Shown here: piece by piece, positions 33,505 to 43,476 of the stretch | Layout: each line of letters starts with the position of its first letter | How positions within the stretch are numbered: the stretch's first letter is position 1 | Origin: Neofusicoccum parvum | Lineage: Eukaryota; Ascomycota; Dothideomycetes; Botryosphaeriales; Botryosphaeriaceae | DNA: 64,000 nt | NCBI GenBank assembly: GCA_020912385.1 | Contig: CP087207.1 | Coordinates: 2,976,001-3,040,000, forward strand | Reading direction: 5' to 3' | The notes under the pieces: generated by a model | The model's input: the letters and a program-made list of their open reading frames with translations, nothing else | Databases searched by the model: none | Told to the model about the DNA's origin: nothing | Translations under genes and position numbers: made by a program

Positions 33505-34112
33505 AAAGTTGGATGCATAAATGCGACGGTTCACTCCCATAAGACAAAAAAGACCGACGGCATGGATGCCCGTCGAACTTCCTTTTCCCGAGACGACAGT
33601 AGCTCAGTAGCAGCAGCATCACGATAGACAAAAAGCAAGACAATGATGAAGAAACGTTTTGAATATCAAGCTTCAACGATGTGTTGATTTGTCGTACGGA
33701 CGAAAGACATGTCGGCCGTTTGCTAACTTATCCCAAAGTAAGCTGCTGGGGTTTGGATTCGTGATAGTGGAGATGTGACACAACACCACACACAACTTGC
33801 ACTTCCGTCACCTAAAACGCCCGAATTCGAATGTCCCTTTTTTCCCGAAGTTAGAGATGAAACGATGTGATGATCCTGATGATCCTAGGACTCCCTTTTG
33901 GCTGTCGTTACAGAACGCCCGATGATTCCGTGTTCCCATAGTTGCTACTTGCGATGCAAGCATTGGTGATGTTCCCAGGGCACCACAACCCTTTTCCCAA
34001 CCCAGAGACTCCTAAAGAAAACGCCTTCACTCGATGCAGCGCGAACCGGAGGGAAAAACACACTATCAATGAGGAATTCGCTCCCTTGTTGAATGAAGAA
34101 GCGTCGATTCTC
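33505..34112. other. Convergent intergenic region between FRS1 and SPP1
   Basis: About 600 bp of 3' flanks with no credible frame. Confidence 0.5.
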
Positions 34113-36551
34113 TCAACCCAGCACCTCGACCCAACCCTCCTTCTCTCCATCCTCTCCGATGACGGCCTCCTCGCCGCTGCTCTTCTTCTCCTTGCGCCAC
34201 CCCACGAGCGCCCGGTGCCGGATGTCGCGCTCGTCGGCAACCAGCTCCTGGATCTGCGACTTGGCGATGCTGAGCTCGAACGAGACGTCGTACTGCGCGA
34301 TCTTGACCCACTGCGTGTGGCGCTGGCAACGCTTCTTCAGGCAGAGGTCTGGCGGGGCGAGGAGGGTGGGGAGGAGGTCTTGTCTGGCAGCGACGCCATT
34401 GACAGCAGCGCCGTCGGTGTTGTCGCTGGTGCCGTTGACGAGGGGCTTGTCACCGTCGATCATCTCGACGTCATCCTTGTCCTGGTCTTCCGGCTCGGCT
34501 TCGAGGGTGTTTTGGCGAAGACAGGCCCTGCCCGTTGGTGTCGAGCGCCAAAGGGCAAATTCGCCTTCGCTCCAGTTGAGCCGCGAGTCGTAGCCGCAGA
34601 TGTCCTTGGGCTTGACGCCCTCGCGCTCTGCTAGCCGGCCTGCCTGCTCGCGCGCCATGGCGACGAAGCTCTCGCGGTCTTTGAGGAGCTCGACACGCTT
34701 GGTCAGATCTCGTATATCTGTCTCGATGGTAGCGACACGTTCAGCGTCGGGGCCGGAGAGCGGAGCCTCCTGCTTGAATGTTGGAGAGGAAGGTGAGGCG
34801 GTAGCTGGTGGGCTGAGTATGCTGTTGCCAAGGCTCTTGAAGTGGTCAACGTCGCGAGCAGAGAGGACCAGCGATTTGAGATCGCGAGCCGACAAGGCGC
34901 CACCGCGTGGACCGGATGGACCGTCCTCTTCTGTGTCCTCACCGTCATGTGCGCCGTCGGCATGGTTTGCCTTGCGACGATCACGTTTGCTTTTTTGTGA
35001 ACTCGACGCAGCGGCAGATCCACCCTGACCTCCTGGAATGGTGGTTGTGACGCCCTTCATGAACAGAACACCGCATTCCTCTGAACAATACTTGCTCTGC
35101 TCCTCACGCCTCGCCGGACGACGGCATCCATCTCTCCTACACATACGCTTCCATGTTGTACGGCCTTCACCAGCCTCACTGCACCTCGGACAGAAGTATT
35201 TTTCGATCAAGTCGCCATCCGACTCCTTTACGTTGACGCACTTGCCATGGTACCAGTCTTGACAACTTCCGTCGCACGCAATCATCCATGTGTGGTTATC
35301 ACCCTTCCGGCATATGCAGTATATCCCGTCATCCGAACCTGACTCCTCGTCGTCGTCGTCTTCGGCGGTTTGCGGCGGGGGCGATGAGTGTGGCGCTGGC
35401 GAGCTTCCGGCAACTGGGGTACCGGTTTGCGACTTTTTAGATCCTTTCGGTTTCGATGCTTTCGCAGAGGGCGTGGGTGAAGGTCTACCTGAGTCTTCCT
35501 CGATCTTCCGCTTCTTGTTGCTCGATCTCGGCGGTCCACCTGGACCCTTCTTCTTGATCTTGCTGTCGACAGGTTTTCGCTTCTTCGGCACGGTAGCCGC
35601 CAGCGCGTCAGGGTCCATGACGGGCGCTGCCGATGGTGTTGCTGTGGAGTCTTCCCGGCTCACTCCGCGCAGACTGTGTTCGTTCCTGGCGGAGGCAATT
35701 GCTTTGAGGGTTTCTACGTCGAGTGCGTCACCGCCTTGCTCGGTCTTGAGTGCGGCTTGTGCGGGTGTCGGCTCCCGAGATGTCGCCGTTGGCTCGAGCT
35801 TAACTTGCGGAGTAGGCGATTGAACAGAGGGTTGATGTGCTGTTAGCTCTGCCGAGTGGTTTGATGGCGACGGCGCCCGAATCTGACCGGTCGTTGGCTC
35901 CTCACGCACGTAGTCAGGCTCGCGACTCTGGGCCACGGCGTTTGGCGAAAGCGTGTCAACCCTAGCCGGGTCCACTGGTGACGTCGAGACGATCTGCGAC
36001 GCGTCGTGTCCATATGAACTGCTCTGGCTGTGTTGCGCTTGGTCACTTGGCCGTCTCTCAGGTATGCCTTCAAGAGTGTGAATGGGTGGGAGGACTGTAG
36101 GATTCGCGGTCATAGACATCAGAGATTGTCTTCGCTGTTCTTCGGGTGACTTTGATCGATGGTGGTACTGCTCCAGCGAGGGCGAGTGCTGCTGCGGAGC
36201 ACCGTCGACCGTCGAAGGTTCGACCGGCGCCGCCACCGAGCCATAGCTACTCGTTCGCCGTGCTTCCGGATATCCGCCTGGCTGAGCTGACTGTTCATTG
36301 TTCGAAGGCGGCGCGGAGGTGCTGGCCTGCGCGAGGCTACTGCGTGGCGAGGGACCGCCGTGTGCCAGGCCGGTCAGCGCGTCGGCTGCATCGTAGATGG
36401 CATTCGAAGCGCTCTCCAGGCCTGACGGTGGCACAGGCGCAGACGCACCAGACGTCGGGGCAGTCGGCGCTTCGGAAATCTGTGTTTGCTGCGGTTTCGG
36501 ACTCGAAGGCTCGGAGGCGGGATTCAGAAGTGCGGAGAGTTTGAAGCTCAT
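34113..36551 (-). CDS. SPP1: PHD-finger subunit of the Set1/COMPASS histone methyltransferase (Spp1/CFP1 type)
   Basis: Nuclear protein that reads H3K4 methylation and supports Set1 activity. A single exon encodes 812 residues, more than twice the yeast Spp1 length. Residues 1 to about 400 are low-complexity Ser/Pro/Gln-rich with a basic patch (KKRKPVDSKIKKKGPGG) likely to be a nuclear localisation signal. The PHD finger is about residues 408-460, GIYCICRKGDNHTWMIACD then DWYHGKC and FCPRC. It is followed by the Spp1-specific cysteine cluster RMCRRDGCRRPAR...KYCSEECG and a coiled-coil region (RVELLKDRESFVAMAREQ). The C-terminus holds CxxxxC/H elements (DICGYD, CLKKRCQRHTQW). The start is the first ATG (36551); the frame remains open upstream but without ATG. 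Alternative: another PHD protein, but the second Cys cluster favours Spp1. Confidence 0.88.
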   Translation of the reverse strand: MSFKLSALLNPASEPSSPKPQQTQISEAPTAPTSGASAPVPPSGLESASNAIYDAADALTGLAHGGPSPRSSLAQASTSAPPSNNEQSAQPGGYPEARRTSSYGSVAAPVEPSTVDGAPQQHSPSLEQYHHRSKSPEEQRRQSLMSMTANPTVLPPIHTLEGIPERRPSDQAQHSQSSSYGHDASQIVSTSPVDPARVDTLSPNAVAQSREPDYVREEPTTGQIRAPSPSNHSAELTAHQPSVQSPTPQVKLEPTATSREPTPAQAALKTEQGGDALDVETLKAIASARNEHSLRGVSREDSTATPSAAPVMDPDALAATVPKKRKPVDSKIKKKGPGGPPRSSNKKRKIEEDSGRPSPTPSAKASKPKGSKKSQTGTPVAGSSPAPHSSPPPQTAEDDDDEESGSDDGIYCICRKGDNHTWMIACDGSCQDWYHGKCVNVKESDGDLIEKYFCPRCSEAGEGRTTWKRMCRRDGCRRPARREEQSKYCSEECGVLFMKGVTTTIPGGQGGSAAASSSQKSKRDRRKANHADGAHDGEDTEEDGPSGPRGGALSARDLKSLVLSARDVDHFKSLGNSILSPPATASPSSPTFKQEAPLSGPDAERVATIETDIRDLTKRVELLKDRESFVAMAREQAGRLAEREGVKPKDICGYDSRLNWSEGEFALWRSTPTGRACLRQNTLEAEPEDQDKDDVEMIDGDKPLVNGTSDNTDGAAVNGVAARQDLLPTLLAPPDLCLKKRCQRHTQWVKIAQYDVSFELSIAKSQIQELVADERDIRHRALVGWRKEKKSSGEEAVIGEDGEKEGWVEVLG

Positions 36552-37162
36552 GGCTGCGATGGTGCGGAGGAGGACGGCGGCGCGCTTGAAGGGTTCTTGC
36601 GGGTTTTTAGACTTGTCGGGGGCACATGGCGGGATGCTCGGGCGACCACAGTTCTGTAAAACCAGAGACGCGTGATGGAGATGGGGGAAGCGGAGAGCGG
36701 ATGGGAAATGCAGAGAAGGCGCGACTTGGAGATTGATCGGCGGCGAGTCAGTCCGTCCCGCGTGCGCTCTCTGGGCCCATGCAGTGCTCCCTCGCAAACG
36801 GGCCTTGGCGGCCTTCCCAACACGTCATAGCCAGGCACTCCCGCCGCCCCAACGCCCTTCAAACACGCGCGCGCGAGTGCTTTGCGCTGTGGCACGTCGC
36901 CTTTACCGCACGCCGCACGCGGATCCCCCCGAAGCCCCACTTTGCTCGGGTCATTCCGACTGGTCTGGGGAGAGTTTATGCAATGTCGATCTCTCGAAAC
37001 TCTGGCTTTATACCTGCTGGCCAGTGATATCGCAGCAAGAAACTAATAGCAGCCAATCGTCGACTGTCTCCCCACAGCCGCAAACACTTGCCCGTGGTCC
37101 CTTACCAAACGCCGTGCGCCTCCCGACAGTTCATGTGTCCCTGGTTCAGTCCCAAGACTCCA
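36552..37162. other. Intergenic region upstream of SPP1 and downstream of NSE3
   Basis: About 600 bp. The SPP1 frame stays open without an ATG up to about 36797, but there is no conserved sequence in it. Nothing else is recognised. Confidence 0.5.
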
Positions 37163-38283
37163 TCATTCCTCATCCGTCTCCTCCGGCTCGCCGTCCCGTT
37201 GTTCCTGCCGACTTGGACGGCCCCTTCCCCTACCTGCTCCGTTCTGCGCTTCAGCAGTTCCCTGGGTTGTAGAAGCCTGTCCGGTTTCCGTGAGCTTCAG
37301 GCTACGCTCCAGCTTTCGGTCCAGGTCTTGCGGTCTATCTTTGGCGTACACAGCCTGAACCATGCCCGCCACACCACCTTTCCCGAGCTCAACCAATCCA
37401 CGCCCGGCCACGACCCATTCCTTGACTGTCTCATCGCCCAACCTTTCTTGGACCTCCTTGATATAGCCGTCTTTCTTCATCCGCTGCGACACCTTTTCCC
37501 ATGTGCCAATCGGTGTCGTCTGGTCTATGTTGGCTCGTTTGAGAAGCCGGTCGAGCCTCGCATCGAGTAGCTTGCCGCCTGAGAGTGTGATGCAAGCAAC
37601 AACGAAAGAGTAGATTCCGACATATGCGCTCTCCTCGGAGAAAGTGGGTACCTTGGGCGGGGGGATGATATCGTAGCGCCGATATTTCTCTGGTAAGGTG
37701 CTCGTAAGAACCCAAGCATTGGTTGCCGTATTGGCCTGCCTCTCAGCTCTTTGCGCAGCCTCTAGATAGATATATCAGCAGCGAAACAACCAACCGGCTT
37801 CCAGGAAGCACGTCTTACGTTGCCGTTGCCGAATGGTAGTGTTTTCCACCCGGGTCAGTTCCGTCATCTGCATGCCGAAAACCGCCCTCAACTGCAGTTG
37901 CGCCTCGGCAAAGACGGCCTTGAACTTTCTACCCTGTGTGCCCAGCACTATAGCCCCATCCATCAGCATGCTGTGATATTTCAATAGGACGCAAGAATAT
38001 GACCTTTTGCGCTGATGTCTGCTCGACGGATAGGTATCCTAGCATACTCGCATGCCAACGCCATCCTCACCAATTTCTTGGCCATCTGCTGCAGCTGGTG
38101 GTCTGCCTGGGTAGCATCGTCATTGTCTTCGGCTTCCGACTGTGGAGAGCCACGGCGCCGCTGAGGAGTGTGCTCGTCTTCTGAAGCCTCGTCTGCGGCG
38201 GGCTGCGCAGATCAGTAAGTGAAGTTCATAATCAGACTGAAGAGGGATTCACTGACTGCGCGGCGCTTGCGCACGAGAGGCAT
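37163..38283 (-). CDS. NSE3: Smc5/6 complex MAGE-domain subunit Nse3
   Basis: MAGE/WHD subunit that binds the Nse1 ubiquitin ligase and Nse4 kleisin in the Smc5/6 genome-maintenance complex. Exons are 38257-38283, 38004-38202, 37819-37947 and 37163-37761, giving 317 residues. A short basic N-terminus and a charged linker precede the MAGE homology domain: QLQQMAKKLVRMALACEYAR, IPIRRADISAKVLG, RKFKAVFAEAQLQLRAVFGM, TNAWVLTSTLPEKYR, and the second winged helix LDRLLKRANIDQTTPIGTWEKVSQRMKKDGYI. The second donor is weak (GTCATA) but gives ISAKVLG, as expected for the family. The tail is rich in Gly/Arg/Glu. The gene is divergent from the AIM18-like gene, 274 bp between starts. Confidence 0.9.
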
Positions 38284-38557
38284 TGTGGCGGTGCCGGGAA
38301 AGAGTGCCAGAGAAGAGTGAGTAAAGCAGGACAGACGGATGTGTCGCGGGGCGCGGGAAGACGCGACGCGTCTGAGGGAGCCGGCCACGACTACTCGGCC
38401 GCGGAGGCCGGAGAAATTAAGCTCTGCCGCCGGCCAATGCACGTCGGCATGTACATCATCGATCATCGCACCACCTCGACCCCAGCTCCCCACACCTTCG
38501 CCCGATTCCCTGGATATCTCCCCCTGGCCGCTCGTTGACCACCAGGAATCACCAGCA

Positions 38558-39892
38558 ATGTCTCTCAACTTGACCGCACGCAATCTCTCCCGACTGCGGC
38601 CCCTCCGTGGTCTCACCCACGCCCGCCAACCCTCTTCGACCCTGCTGCGCAGCGCGCCCGCATGCCAGACTATCCGCTACAACTCGACGCGCGCACCGTC
38701 GCGCGGCACCAACGATGATATTCTCGAGCTTGAGAACCTTTTGGACAAGACCCGTGGCTCGTCTTCCCGCTACAACTCCCGCACCGCAGAAGAGCCAGAT
38801 CTAGAGCATGTAAACCCGCTCGACCCCGTTGCCGTTCACCGCGCCGAGGCAGCTCGTCGTGCATACTATGCCAGACGCCGCAACTATGCAGCACTAGGAT
38901 GCATCATCAGCATCCTGATCCCCATGGTGGTAGTATACAATGTCGACCTGGAAGAGCTGCAGAAGAAAACCTCGGAAAGGACGGATGCGCCGGCGGACGT
39001 GACGCGTGAATTTCAAGGAAAGAAGGTCATAGTAGCACCAGGCGACAAGCTCAAGGCAATAGGAGATGAGACAATTGAGCTAGTCGAGACAGGGACGAGC
39101 AGTGTGCCAGTCTTTCCTAAGACCATCAAGCTGCCTACTGCCGAAGGCGACGCTGGTGCGGCGAGGGCAGAGAAGGAAACCGAGTATACATTGCTTGGAC
39201 TAGGTATCCGTACCGTATCTTTCCTGAATATTCAGGTCTACGTTGTGGGACTCTACGTGGAGACCTCAGCACTTCCGAGGCTACAGGCCGCTCTCATCAA
39301 ACAAGTCAACCCCATGGCTTCAGCTCTGATTCCCGCCGAGAAAGACCAGCTCCGCACCAGCCTCTTGGATCCCATAGACTCGAATGCTCTGTGGGAGTCT
39401 CTCTTGAGGAATCCGGAGCTGAGGGCGAACATGGCCTTCCGTATCGTCCCTACCCGCGACACGAACTTCCAACATCTGCGCGATGGAATGGTGCGTGGAA
39501 TTACAAAGCGCATGCAAGAAGCAAACATTGCAGCTCAACAGGCGAAGACCGACCCTGAGTACAACGACGAAGCGTTTGGACAGGCGATGAAGGACTTCAA
39601 GGCACTGTTCAACGCACGTGGAAAGGCTGGCAAGGGATCGGTCCTTCTGCTGAGGAGAGATGCAAAGGGTGGTCTTGAGATGTTCTACCAGGCTGTGGGT
39701 AAGAGCGAGAGCAAGATGGGACCGCTGGAGAGGCTAGGCACAGTGGAAGACGATAGGCTGACCAGACTGACGTGGTTGTTGTATCTGGGCGGCAAGAATG
39801 TGAGCAGCGAGGACGCGAGGAAGAAGGTTGTGGAGGGCTGTCTCGATTTGGTGGAACGGCCGATTGGAACCGTGGAGACGAGGGTAGAATGA
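38558..39892 (+). CDS. AIM18: Mitochondrial chalcone-isomerase-like protein, AIM18 type
   Basis: Protein with a chalcone-isomerase fold, found in yeast mitochondria (altered inheritance of mitochondria 18); it binds fatty-acid- or haem-like ligands in relatives, and its reaction is not established. A single exon encodes 444 residues. The N-terminus is Arg/Ser-rich (LTARNLSRLRPLRGLTHARQ), a mitochondrial presequence; one transmembrane segment follows (ALGCIISILIPMVVVYNV, about residues 112-130). The CHI domain carries GLGIRTVSFLNIQVYVVGLY, then FRIVPTRDTNFQHLRDGMVRG and a C-terminal GKGSVLLLRRDAKGGLEMFY. An in-frame ATG at 38339 would add 73 residues, but it lies only 55 bp from the divergent NSE3 start and the added sequence is unordered, so 38558 is preferred. 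Confidence 0.88.
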   Translation: MSLNLTARNLSRLRPLRGLTHARQPSSTLLRSAPACQTIRYNSTRAPSRGTNDDILELENLLDKTRGSSSRYNSRTAEEPDLEHVNPLDPVAVHRAEAARRAYYARRRNYAALGCIISILIPMVVVYNVDLEELQKKTSERTDAPADVTREFQGKKVIVAPGDKLKAIGDETIELVETGTSSVPVFPKTIKLPTAEGDAGAARAEKETEYTLLGLGIRTVSFLNIQVYVVGLYVETSALPRLQAALIKQVNPMASALIPAEKDQLRTSLLDPIDSNALWESLLRNPELRANMAFRIVPTRDTNFQHLRDGMVRGITKRMQEANIAAQQAKTDPEYNDEAFGQAMKDFKALFNARGKAGKGSVLLLRRDAKGGLEMFYQAVGKSESKMGPLERLGTVEDDRLTRLTWLLYLGGKNVSSEDARKKVVEGCLDLVERPIGTVETRVE

Positions 39893-42637
39893 TGAGGTTT
39901 GGAAGAGTATCAAAAATCGGCGTTTTGGTTTCGAAACTGGGCCACCGTGAGTGCGTATCCACTCCATCCATGCACGTTATATCCTGCAAAATCACAACTC
40001 TCGACTGCTCGTATTAATGATGAAATCAGTGTGAGATGCATTGAAAACGTCCCTACACATGATTATGATCTTCTGTAGCCACAGGTATAACAATAATTAG
40101 ATTAGCTGATTTCATATCAGCTCCACCAGTGAACTATTATCGCTATTCCAATTAAGTCGGTTGATAAGATCATATTTTCCATTTTTGTTATAAAGCAACG
40201 CCACAAGCAAAGCCTCGAAGACCGGTTTCTTCTAAGCTCGAACTGAAGAGACAAAGAACGAAGCAGCCCCCTCTCTCTCGTCTTTTCTAGCGATTTCACT
40301 CACAAGAACCATCCATACATGATGTCAGGGCAGTGACCGCAAGTCTGACACTCCTTACTCTCTCCATCGTTGGAGGTGGAGCAACAGCGGCAATCCCGGT
40401 CAGTTCCCTTAGGCATGGTAGCGGTTAGAAGTGAGTAAGCGAGTGAGTGCTGTAAGACCGTAATAGTGGTAGTTTTCTGGGGGGGTTTGGAAGTATTATG
40501 TGAAGGCCTTTGACGGTATAGAATTGACGACTTGATGGCTTTTACAATCTTAACGATTGTGGAGTACTATTTTATAGTAGACGATGATGCCGAGGTGTTG
40601 GGAAACAATTTATCATTTTCTATGGAATATTTATCGTCAGACAAAGAGAGGGAAGCGATCGATGTAATGTGCGTGGAGGATACATTGTGTTCATGATTAC
40701 TCGTAACTGTCAACTTCCCTAGAAGGAGTTGACTCTTTTGACAAATGACGAACGCTTGACTTATGACATTGGGCTCAAGAATACAGTTGCGACTGTAAGA
40801 TTACATACCAAGGATGGCGTTTTGAGCGTCTTTGCGAACACATTTAGGCATGAGAGTCTGAGGCGCCTTTGTGTTATTGCACTAATCCCTCGGCATATCC
40901 GTCGATGGAGCTAAGACTGTGCTAGAGTTCAGGTGGAATATTGCAATCGCAATGCTCCCATCTTGCACCATTCAAGCACTTTCAGTGCACAATACCACGA
41001 GATAGGAAGTAATTTGACGGATATGTTGGAGATCATCCGGCATCGAAAGAGTACTTAGAGAGACTGCCTCACGACCGACAGAGGTAGGATCCTCATCAAG
41101 GTCTCTCGAACAGAACATCCAGTAATAATCACTGTCTGCAAGAGGGAGGTTCAACCGGGACCTTCCGTATCCGGTGTGCGTTGTCAAAAGCCACCACATT
41201 TACACGCAACCTCGCTAAGCACAGCTCTGTTTTACATAGACAACACGCAACCCGGGACTATCATGCCAATCCTTGAGCCTCTTTCTCGCATTCGCCTTCC
41301 CTGCCCGAACGGGCACAACCGCCGTCGCACCTTAACCCTCTTAGCCGCCTTAAGCTTCTTTATTTTTTAACTTTCCTCGCCACGCGGCCGACCTTACTCG
41401 CCCAGCAGGCCACGACGTCGTGAACAGAGTACAGACGCAAAAGGCACCTGCCAAAAACAACTTCACGACACACATCTTCCACGCACAAATCAGCAAGCGC
41501 TCGCGCGAAACCTTGACGGATGCGCTCGGCTTCCACCAGCGCCTAAATTGGCATCAGCCTTGCATGCGAGTGCGCCCACTCAAAACACTTGAAGCAACGG
41601 AAGGGCGCACGACGGCCAACCAGCTGCGGGGCGGGCGAGGAAAAAGGTTTTTCGCAACGTAAGTGCTTTCCACGACGGGCAGCAGCTGGAGTTCTCGGTC
41701 TCCGGAACGCATGGGCGAAATGAACAAAGTTTGGTAGGGCAAAAGCCGGTGTAGGGATGCGTGCGGTATGTGTTTCGGAACGTCCGACGGCAAAAGCTGC
41801 GGCAGGAGTGCTGCAACGCTCAACGGGAAACGAGGGTCTCGCCACGTTGTCTCTGTTTCCCGAGGGTTTGTTTAAGGGTCCTTCCCTCGCATGTCGTGAG
41901 TATAAAGTTGTTTGTTCGGCGTTTCGGAGATCAGACGTGGAGTGTGTGAGAAGGGTGAAGGGTAGGGTGAGCAACTTTCAACGTCGAGCGTTGCGGGCGG
42001 CAGAGAGATGGAGCAGCTTGTGTGCACTGCAACGCTGCAACGCTGCAAAACTGGAACATTGTGTCGCGGGGCAGGGAATGGAAGAAAAGACGTGATGCGA
42101 GGAGTATGAAAGCCTCCTCGTGTGACGGGCGCACATGATTCAGCCAGAGCGTCGGGTTGACAGTACCAAAAAAAAAACAGGTGATCGACGACTGCAAGGC
42201 TGTGGAACGTGGTTATCCGCAAGAACGGGAGCGTTTAGTATGCAGGATAATTTGCACTTCAGCTGAAAATCACGCTCGCAATCAGTCGATTTCACTCGCA
42301 GAAAACACGCACGATTGTAGGCAAAATGGCTTTGTAGTTGTAAATAGGCCGATTAAGCCCAAAAACTTCATTTCCAACTATCCACACATCCCCTTCGCGT
42401 GACCCGTCGCGCGCTCTTAAAACGTGGATATTGTACGACGGCGCCCTCGCCATTGAAAAATTAGAAGCTGTACAAAAGAGACTGATGTGCCAGCCCTAAA
42501 AATTTATCCCGAGAAGTGCAAAAATGATACCCCGCGCCTCATGATGCAAAAATAAGCCATAGCCTCGTTTCAATGGTGTCCCCCGATTGAGGGGATCATT
42601 GATGGAGGCTTCAGTTGGAAAAGCTGACTTAATGCAT
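39893..42637. other. Gene-poor intergenic region
   Basis: About 2.7 kb; the part from 40,000 to 40,900 is AT-rich. Apart from the small cysteine-rich ORF at 40300-40416 I find only short unordered frames. A pyrimidine/purine mix near 41,700-42,100 gives overlapping frames on both strands (for example 41543-41974 minus, 41757-42095 plus) that I do not support. Confidence 0.45.
40300..40416 (-). CDS. Small cysteine-rich orphan protein (38 residues)
   Basis: A complete ATG-to-TGA frame of 39 codons with an excellent start context (GCTACCATG). Cysteines fall at residues 9, 11, 12, 23, 26 and 29 with a histidine at 28: CRCC, then after ten residues CQTCGHC. This spacing (CxCC...CxxCxHC) looks like a metal-binding knuckle. 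There is no signal peptide. The sequence after the TTG before the stop reads GTGAGT, so the last codon overlaps a perfect splice donor and the true protein could be longer. I recognise no family. It is too short for most gene finders. It could be chance, though six Cys in 21 codons with a Kozak-like start is unlikely. Confidence 0.4.
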   Translation of the reverse strand: MPKGTDRDCRCCSTSNDGESKECQTCGHCPDIMYGWFL

Positions 42638-43476
42638 TTACAGGAAGAAGGCGGCGATGGCACCGAAGCCAGCGACGGCACCGGCGGCGTTCATAGCGTT
42701 GGCAGCGCCGGTGTAAGAAGGAGGAGTAGCCTGGGGAGTGCTGGCCGGGGTGGTAGGGGCAACCGGGACACTGGGTGATGTTAGCGGGAGATCATGAGAT
42801 CGGTTTGCAGGCGGAAAGCTTACCCAGGGGTGCCAGCAACAGCGCTGGAAGCGTAGGGGCCACCAGTGGGGTACGGGACGTAGCCAGTACCAGCGGGGGC
42901 AGAGGAGACACCTGGAGTAATGTAAATCGTGCTGGTCGAATAGATGGGTTCACAGGTGTTAGTAGACGAACCTCCGGCCGGGGCGCTGGGAGACGGGCCA
43001 CTGCCGCCCTCGACGCCGGAGCTGACGGGGACAACCGGGGTGCCAGCGGCGGGGGGAGCACCAGCGCTGGGGGTGCCAGCCGCCGGGGGAGCACCGGGGG
43101 TACCAGCGGGGCCGCTGGCGACCGGGACACCGGGAGTCTCGGTGGCAGTGACCGGGCAGATGGTGGTGGAGATGGCGACGGTCTGGGTGACAACGCCCTC
43201 AGAGCCCGAGGAGATCAGGGTGGAGTACACGGTCGAGGTGGAGTACTCGGGGGTGGGGGTGGGGGCGGAGGTCACGCCCTCAACACCGGAGGAGGCGGGG
43301 ACAGAGCCAACCGGGGTCGACACAGCCGGGGTGGCGGTGGAAGAGGCCGGGCAGTTGGTGACCTCGGGGCCGCAGGAGGTGATGGTAACCTCCTCGGTCT
43401 GGTAGACGGTCTTGTCCGGGTTGGGGGCGGCCAGGACGGCGGCGCCGAAGAGAGCAGCAACGGTGAAGGCCTTCAT
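42638..43476 (-). CDS. GPI-anchored Ser/Thr/Pro-rich cell-wall protein
   Basis: Probable structural wall protein. Exons are 42824-43476 and 42638-42770 with a 53-nt intron, giving 261 residues. The signal peptide is residues 1-17 (MKAFTVAALFGAAVLAA). The mature part is low-complexity with repeated short units: VPVSSGVEGG and VPASSGVEGVTS, GTPGAPPAAGTPSAGAPPAAGTP, and two YSTSTVY/IYSTSTIY strings. Cysteines are few (SCGPEVTNC, TICPVT, TCEPIY). The C-terminus NAMNAAGAVAGFGAIAAFFL is a GPI-attachment signal: small residues followed by a hydrophobic stretch to the last residue. No catalytic domain. Fungal proteins of this type diverge quickly, so no orthologue can be named. Confidence 0.85.
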
